DNA of 13,612 bases from Pseudomonadota bacterium (GTDB lineage Bacteria > Pseudomonadota > Gammaproteobacteria > Xanthomonadales > Xanthomonadaceae). The stretch covers positions 1-13,612 of the forward strand of contig JAHWKC010000028.1 of the NCBI GenBank assembly GCA_019348095.1, given 5' to 3'. Position numbers and translations under genes: made by a program. Shown here one piece after another: positions 9,732 through 13,612 of this stretch. Position 1 is the first letter of the stretch. Each line of letters begins with the position of its first letter. The notes beneath the pieces were generated by a model. It worked only from the letters and a program-made list of their open reading frames with translations, was not told where the DNA came from and did not search any database.

Positions 9732-10940
9732 ATGCCCCCCCAGCTCGCCCGGCGCATCGGTCGCGCCAAGCCCAGCGCGATCATGCAGATCGCCGAAAAG
9801 GCCAAGCGCCTCAAGGCCGAAGGCCGCGACATCATCAGCTTCTCGATCGGCGTGCCCAACTTCCTGCCCGGCGAACACGTCTATGAGGCCGCGCGGCAGG
9901 CGCTGGCCCATGACAGCGGCCAGTACGGCAGCAACCGCGGCAGCGACGCGATGCTCGATGCGTTCCTGGAGCACATCAGCAAGATCGGCCTGACCGGCTA
10001 CGGCCGGGTCAATCTCGCCACCGGCATCGGCGCCAAGCACGTGCTGTACAACCTGGCCGAGGCGCTGCTGGACGAGGGCGACACGATCGCGTTCCCGACC
10101 CCGTACTGGACCAGCTACCTGGACATCGCCGAAATCCTCGATGCCAAGGTCGAGCTGCTGCCGTGCCCGCCCGAGCAGGATTACAAGCTGACCCCGGCGC
10201 AGCTGGACGCGGCGCTGGCGAAAAAGCCAAGGGTGTTCCTGTTCAACAACCCGTCCAACCCGACCGGTATGGTCTACGGCCGGGACGAGATCGACGCGCT
10301 GGCCGATGTCATCGCGAAGCATCCGGACACCTGGATCATCACCGACGATATCTACAACCGGATGGTGTTCGACGGCGTCGGCTACCACAACTTCGTGCAT
10401 GCGCGGCCGGAACTGCTTGACCGGGTGATCTTCGTCGACTCGCTGTCCAAGACCTATGGCATGCCGGGTTGGCGGGTCGGCTTCATGGCCGGCCCGGAGG
10501 TCGTCGCCCAGGCGGTGACCACGATGAACTCCAACCACATCACCAACCTGCCGGAAATCGTCAGCGCCGCCGCGGTCGCCGCACTGTCCGGCCCGCAGGA
10601 CGTGCCGACCGCGAAATGCGCGGAGTTCCAGGCCAAGCGCGACCAGGTCATGGACGTGATGAACTCGATCCCGGGCGTGGTCTGTCCGCGTCCGCAGGGC
10701 GCGTTCTACGTGTTCCCCGACATCAGTGCCGCATTCGGCAAGACTCACGGCCCGACCGGGCTGAAGGTCGGCAACGACGTCGAGTTCTGCAGCGCACTGC
10801 TGGAAGCCAAGGGCGTCGCGTGCGTGCCGGGCTCGGCGTTCGGCGAGCCGCGCAGCTTGCGCATCAGCTACACCTGCCCTACGCCGCAGCTGGCGCCGGG
10901 TATGCAGCGCTTTGCCGAGTTTTTTGCGGAACTGGCCTGA
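9732..10940 (+). CDS. PLP-dependent aminotransferase, class I, aspartate-aminotransferase-like
   Basis: A fold-type I aminotransferase of 402 aa, probably moving an amino group between aspartate or a related amino acid and 2-oxoglutarate. Residues visible: Tyr125/Trp126 in PTPYWTSY (ring stacking), Asn176 in NNPSNPTG, Asp205 and Tyr208 in TDDIY, Schiff-base Lys240 and Arg248 in DSLSKTYGMPGWRVGF, and Arg377 in LRISY for the substrate carboxylate. The PYW and NNPSNPTG patterns favour the I-gamma aspartate aminotransferase subgroup, but alanine or other specificities cannot be excluded, so no symbol is given. GAGGT at 9720-9724 supports the ATG at 9732. It stands 152 bp before malate dehydrogenase, another oxaloacetate enzyme. 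Confidence 0.9.
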   Translation: MPPQLARRIGRAKPSAIMQIAEKAKRLKAEGRDIISFSIGVPNFLPGEHVYEAARQALAHDSGQYGSNRGSDAMLDAFLEHISKIGLTGYGRVNLATGIGAKHVLYNLAEALLDEGDTIAFPTPYWTSYLDIAEILDAKVELLPCPPEQDYKLTPAQLDAALAKKPRVFLFNNPSNPTGMVYGRDEIDALADVIAKHPDTWIITDDIYNRMVFDGVGYHNFVHARPELLDRVIFVDSLSKTYGMPGWRVGFMAGPEVVAQAVTTMNSNHITNLPEIVSAAAVAALSGPQDVPTAKCAEFQAKRDQVMDVMNSIPGVVCPRPQGAFYVFPDISAAFGKTHGPTGLKVGNDVEFCSALLEAKGVACVPGSAFGEPRSLRISYTCPTPQLAPGMQRFAEFFAELA

Positions 10941-10960
10941 CGGTAAAGCAGAGGCGGCGC

Positions 10961-11070
10961 GAATCCGGGAATAGGGAACGCGGGGTAGGGATTGGCAAGT
11001 CCTTCCCCGCCTGAAACCGACGCCGCCCCTGGAACCGCCAGACCCGCCATTCCTCGTCCCATTCACCATT
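10961..11070. repeat. Degenerate G-rich inverted element upstream of mdh
   Basis: The 152-bp gap before mdh holds a G-rich half (10961-10996, with GGGAATAGGGAACG and GGTAGGGATTGG) and a C-rich half (11046-11070) whose reverse complement reads AATGGTGAATGGG then ACGAGGAATGG. The same short GGGAAT-like word thus recurs in inverted halves. Inside is an imperfect hairpin: GCGGGG (10980-10985) pairs with CCCCGC (11005-11010), continued by AGG/CCT. It could weakly terminate aminotransferase transcripts. Repeat-family identity is inferred. Confidence 0.5.
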
Positions 11071-11092
11071 TTCTGCTGCAAACGGAGTCCCC

Positions 11093-12076
11093 ATGAAAAC
11101 CCCCATCCGCGTTGCCGTCACCGGAGCTGCCGGCCAGATCGGCTATTCGCTGCTGTTCCGCATCGCCTCCGGCGAGATGCTCGGCAAGGACCAGCCGGTG
11201 ATTCTGCAGATGCTCGAGCTGCCGATGGACAAGGCCCAGGCTGCGCTCAAGGGCGTGATGATGGAGCTGGAGGACTGTGCGTTCCCGCTGCTGGCCAGCA
11301 TGGTCGGCACCGCTGACGCGGAGGTCGCGTTCAAGGACGCCGACATCGCCCTGCTGGTCGGCGCGCGTCCGCGCGGCCCCGGCATGGAGCGCAAGGACCT
11401 GCTGCTGGAGAACGCCAAGATCTTCACCGCCCAGGGCGCGGCGCTGAACAAGGTCGCCTCGCGCGAGGTCAAGGTGCTGGTGGTCGGCAACCCGGCCAAC
11501 ACCAACGCCTACATCGCGATGAAGTCGGCGCCCGACCTGAAGGCGGCCAACTTCACCGCCATGCTGCGGCTGGACCACAATCGCGCGCTGTCGCAGCTGG
11601 CATCGAAAGCCGGCGTGGCCGTTGGCGATATCGAGAAGCTGATCGTGTGGGGCAACCACAGCCCGACCATGTATCCGGACTACCGCTTCGCCACCGTCAA
11701 TGGCCAATCGTTGAAAGACAAGATCGGTGACGCGAGCTGGAACAGCGATACCTTCATCCCGCAGGTCGGAAAGCGCGGCGCGGCGGTGATCGAAGCGCGC
11801 GGGCTGTCCTCGGCGGCTTCGGCCGCGAACGCGGCGATCGACCACGTCCGCGACTGGGTGCTGGGCAGCAACGGCAAGTGGGTGACGATGGGCGTGCCGT
11901 CCGACGGCAGCTACGGCATCCCCGAGGGCGTGATCTACGGCGTCCCGGTGACCACCGAAAACGGCGAGTACACCCGCGTCGAAGGCCTGGAGATCGACGC
12001 CTTCTCGCGCGAGCGGATGGACAAGACCCTGGCCGAGCTCGAGGAAGAGCGCGCTGGCGTCGCGCACCTGCTGTAA
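11093..12076 (+). CDS. mdh: Malate dehydrogenase (NAD-dependent)
   Basis: It interconverts malate and oxaloacetate in the TCA cycle. The 327 residues have the Rossmann loop [19 protein letters not shown] (10-28) and the substrate-closing loop [11 protein letters not shown] with Arg94 and Arg100. GNPANTN (132-138) follows, then Asp161 and Arg164 in LDHNRA and the catalytic His189 in [12 protein letters not shown]. The nucleotide-binding acidic region [14 protein letters not shown] fits the cytosolic/Thermus-like NAD enzyme group rather than the E. coli Mdh group. GGAG at 11084-11087 lies five bases before the ATG. A perfect hairpin follows the stop. Mdh makes the oxaloacetate consumed by PrpC downstream. 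Confidence 0.97.
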   Translation: MKTPIRVAVTGAAGQIGYSLLFRIASGEMLGKDQPVILQMLELPMDKAQAALKGVMMELEDCAFPLLASMVGTADAEVAFKDADIALLVGARPRGPGMERKDLLLENAKIFTAQGAALNKVASREVKVLVVGNPANTNAYIAMKSAPDLKAANFTAMLRLDHNRALSQLASKAGVAVGDIEKLIVWGNHSPTMYPDYRFATVNGQSLKDKIGDASWNSDTFIPQVGKRGAAVIEARGLSSAASAANAAIDHVRDWVLGSNGKWVTMGVPSDGSYGIPEGVIYGVPVTTENGEYTRVEGLEIDAFSRERMDKTLAELEEERAGVAHLL

Positions 12077-12078
12077 GA

Positions 12079-12108
12079 CAACGAAGGCGACTCCGGTCGC
12101 CTTCGTTG
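12079..12108 (+). terminator. Perfect 13-bp stem-loop with UNCG-type tetraloop after mdh
   Basis: CAACGAAGGCGAC (12079-12091) pairs without mismatch with GTCGCCTTCGTTG (12096-12108) across the loop TCCG. The closing C(UCCG)G belongs to the very stable UNCG tetraloop class. It begins two bases after the mdh stop. No T-run follows, so it may be a partial terminator or a 3'-end stabiliser rather than a full intrinsic terminator. Confidence 0.7.
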
Positions 12109-12109
12109 C

Positions 12110-12173
12110 GTAGGGCGGGCTTCAACCTGCCACCTTTCGCGGTCAGACATTGGCGGGTTGAAACCCGCCATAC
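12110..12173. repeat. Paired palindrome of a second family (GTAGGGCGGG type) before prpB
   Basis: Arms at 12110-12132 and 12151-12173 are inverted copies with three mismatches in 23 bp and an 18-nt spacer. Unit: GTAGGGCGGG, then (C/T)TTCAACC, then (T/C)GCCA. Each arm can fold alone around TTCAA. The spacer carries TCAGACAT. The right arm ends directly at the prpB Shine-Dalgarno (12174). Design and length parallel the REPINs but with a different stem sequence. Confidence 0.85.
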
Positions 12174-12178
12174 GAGGT
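12174..12178 (+). promoter_or_regulatory. prpB: prpB Shine-Dalgarno abutting a repeat arm
   Basis: GAGGT at 12174-12178, five bases before the ATG at 12184, fixes the prpB start. It touches the 3' end of the paired palindrome, so folding of that RNA would place a stem right beside the ribosome-binding site. Confidence 0.7.
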
Positions 12179-12183
12179 ACGCA

Positions 12184-13071
12184 ATGTCACGAGAATCCGC
12201 AGGCGCATGTTTCCGCGCCGCGATCGAACAGGAAGCGCCGCTGCAGGTCATGGGCGCGATCACCGCCTACGCCGGGCTGATGGCCAGGCGTGTCGGTTAC
12301 AAGGCGCTGTACCTGTCCGGGGGCGGCGTCGCGGCCAACTCGCTGGGCATGCCGGACCTGGGCATCAGCACGATGGAAGACGTGCTCACCGACGCGCGCC
12401 GGATCGTCGACGCCACCGGCATGCCGCTGCTGGTCGACATCGACACCGGCTGGGGCGGTGCATTCAACATCGCCCGCACCATCAGATCGTTCGAGCGCGT
12501 CGGCGTGGCCGCGGTGCACATGGAGGACCAGGTCGGGCAGAAGCGCTGCGGTCACCGCCCTGGCAAGGAAGTGGTACCGCGCGGCGAGATGGTCGACCGG
12601 GTCAAGACCGCAGTCGATGCGCGCAGCGACGAGGCCTTCGTGATCATGGCGCGCACCGACGCCGCGGCTGTCGAGGGCATCGATGCGGCGATCGAGCGTG
12701 CGGTGGCCTACGTCGAGGCCGGCGCCGACATGATCTTTCCCGAGGCGATGCGCTCACTGGAGGACTACCGCCGGTTCAAGCAGGCGGTGAAGGTGCCGGT
12801 GCTGGCCAACCTGACCGAATTCGGCTCGACTCCGTTCTTCACCACCGGCGAACTGCGCGAGGCCGGCGTCGACATCGCCCTGTACTGCTGCGGCGCCTAC
12901 CGCGCGATGAACAAGGCGGCGCTGTATTTCTACGAGACGGTGCGGCGCGAGGGTACCCAAAAGCACATCATCGACACGCTGCAGACCCGCGCGGAGCTGT
13001 ATGACTTCCTCGGCTATCACGAGTACGAGGACAAGCTCGACGCGCTGTTTGCGGGCGGCGGGAAGGATTGA
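12184..13071 (+). CDS. prpB: 2-methylisocitrate lyase
   Basis: It cleaves (2R,3S)-2-methylisocitrate into pyruvate and succinate, the last step of the methylcitrate cycle for propionyl-CoA. The 295 residues match the isocitrate-lyase superfamily: [16 protein letters not shown] with Asp58, DIDTGWGG with metal ligands Asp85 and Asp87, [16 protein letters not shown] with catalytic Cys122, then ARTDA and [12 protein letters not shown]. The KRCGH loop and length (E. coli PrpB about 296) separate it from isocitrate lyase and phosphonomutases. The reading frame stays open further upstream, but the Shine-Dalgarno at 12174 and the family N-terminus fix the start at 12184. It lies 107 bp after mdh and 96 bp before prpC. 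No prpR regulator is adjacent. Confidence 0.96.
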   Translation: MSRESAGACFRAAIEQEAPLQVMGAITAYAGLMARRVGYKALYLSGGGVAANSLGMPDLGISTMEDVLTDARRIVDATGMPLLVDIDTGWGGAFNIARTIRSFERVGVAAVHMEDQVGQKRCGHRPGKEVVPRGEMVDRVKTAVDARSDEAFVIMARTDAAAVEGIDAAIERAVAYVEAGADMIFPEAMRSLEDYRRFKQAVKVPVLANLTEFGSTPFFTTGELREAGVDIALYCCGAYRAMNKAALYFYETVRREGTQKHIIDTLQTRAELYDFLGYHEYEDKLDALFAGGGKD

Positions 13072-13081
13072 CAGATGCGTG

Positions 13082-13143
13082 GGTTGGGCTGGAAAGCCCA
13101 GCTTGTTCTGACATGGCGACGCTGGGCTTTGCCGCCCAGCCTA
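13082..13143. repeat. Paired palindrome of a third type (GGGCTG/CAGCCC) between prpB and prpC
   Basis: Left arm 13082-13102 and right arm 13121-13141 are inverted copies matching at 18 of 21 positions, with an 18-nt spacer containing TCTGACAT. The left arm folds as TGGGCT-GGAA-AGCCCA (13085-13100, a GNRA tetraloop). The right arm folds as GCTGGGC-6 nt-GCCCAGC (13121-13140). CTAGG borders the right unit on the minus strand, recalling the GTAGG border of the other elements. Confidence 0.8.
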
Positions 13144-13167
13144 GAAGCGGACGTGGAGAGATTCGAA

Positions 13168-13612
13168 ATGAGTGATACCACCAGCACCCTGCCCAAGCCG
13201 AAGAAATCCGTGGCGCTCAGCGGCACCGCCGCCGGCAACACCGCGCTGTGCACGGTCGGCCGCAGTGGCAATGACCTGCACTACCGCGGCTACGACATCC
13301 ACGACCTGGCGACGAAGTCCTCGTTCGAGGAAGTCTCGCATCTGCTGGTGCACGGCGCGCTGCCGACGCAGCCGCAGCTCGATGCCTACAAGACCAAGCT
13401 GCAGCGCCTGCGCGGGCTGCCGGCGATCGTGGCCGAGGCGCTCGAGCTGGTGCCGGCCAACGCGCATCCGATGGACGTACTGCGCACCGGTTGCTCCGTG
13501 CTTGGTACGGTGCTGCCCGAGCGCGACGGCCACCCGGCGTCGGAGGCGCGCGACATCGCTGACAAACTGATCGCCAGCTTCGGCTCGATGCTGCTGTACT
13601 GGTGGCACTTCA
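13168..13612 (+). CDS. prpC: 2-methylcitrate synthase, 5' part (runs off the window)
   Basis: It condenses propionyl-CoA with oxaloacetate to 2-methylcitrate, the entry step of the methylcitrate cycle. The frame from the ATG at 13168 stays open to the edge, giving 148 residues of a family of roughly 370-390. It shows the PrpC N-terminus KKSVALSGTAAGNTALC (12-28), then VGRSGNDLHYRGYDIHDLA, HLLVHGALPT, HPMDVLRTG and ARDIADKLIASFGSMLLYW. The ALSGTAAGNTALC segment and the preceding prpB argue for methylcitrate rather than TCA citrate synthase. The catalytic His/His/Asp residues lie beyond the edge. GGAGAG at 13155-13160 supports the start. Confidence 0.94.
   Translation, partial: MSDTTSTLPKPKKSVALSGTAAGNTALCTVGRSGNDLHYRGYDIHDLATKSSFEEVSHLLVHGALPTQPQLDAYKTKLQRLRGLPAIVAEALELVPANAHPMDVLRTGCSVLGTVLPERDGHPASEARDIADKLIASFGSMLLYWWHF

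Noticed and set aside
9654..11081. A 475-codon open frame on the - strand over the aminotransferase
   Set aside because: Antisense to a gene with all catalytic residues; no recognisable domain; composition biased as expected of a shadow frame.
11063..12067. A 334-codon open frame on the - strand over mdh
   Set aside because: Same reasoning: antisense to a complete mdh and without family motifs.
11878..12183. Longer prpB reading frame starting inside mdh
   Set aside because: The frame overlaps mdh out of frame and crosses the hairpin and repeat; the Shine-Dalgarno at 12174 and the PrpB N-terminus place the start at 12184.

Overview
The window looks like chromosomal core-genome DNA from a high-GC gammaproteobacterium. 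I infer the order Lysobacterales/Xanthomonadales, a Lysobacter- or Luteimonas-like organism. The grounds are the E. coli-like alpha-operon gene order, a class II (plant-type) DAHP synthase, a lipoprotein relative of the Stenotrophomonas peptide amidase, and many short paired palindromes beginning GTAGG. The genus is an inference. I see no phage, transposase, CRISPR array, rRNA or tRNA.

Positions 1-2980 are the distal alpha operon: rpsM (cut at the left edge), rpsK, rpsD, rpoA and rplQ, ending in a strong intrinsic terminator. A palindrome-rich spacer of about 118 bp separates rpoA from rplQ, and a small hairpin touches the rpoA ribosome-binding site.

Positions 3096-5081 (+) hold dsbB (periplasmic disulfide-bond formation) and a class II DAHP synthase (entry to the shikimate pathway). 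Positions 5191-8796 (-) hold a predicted inner-membrane-anchored amidase-signature lipoprotein and typA/bipA, a ribosome-associated GTPase. Divergent from typA, at 8989-10940 (+), are a cytoplasmic cyclophilin and an aspartate-type aminotransferase.

Positions 11093-13612 (+) form a carbon-metabolism block: malate dehydrogenase, 2-methylisocitrate lyase (prpB) and the start of 2-methylcitrate synthase (prpC, cut at the right edge). PrpC consumes oxaloacetate and PrpB releases succinate, which the TCA cycle turns into malate. Mdh therefore closes the methylcitrate cycle by remaking oxaloacetate, and the upstream aminotransferase probably acts at the same node.

The coding content is ordinary. 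The noteworthy layer is intergenic: three REPIN-like elements of one family (76, 77 and 75 bp between GTAGG borders), two shorter paired palindromes of related design between mdh, prpB and prpC, and two degenerate purine-rich inverted elements. I found no evidence of a new multi-gene system.
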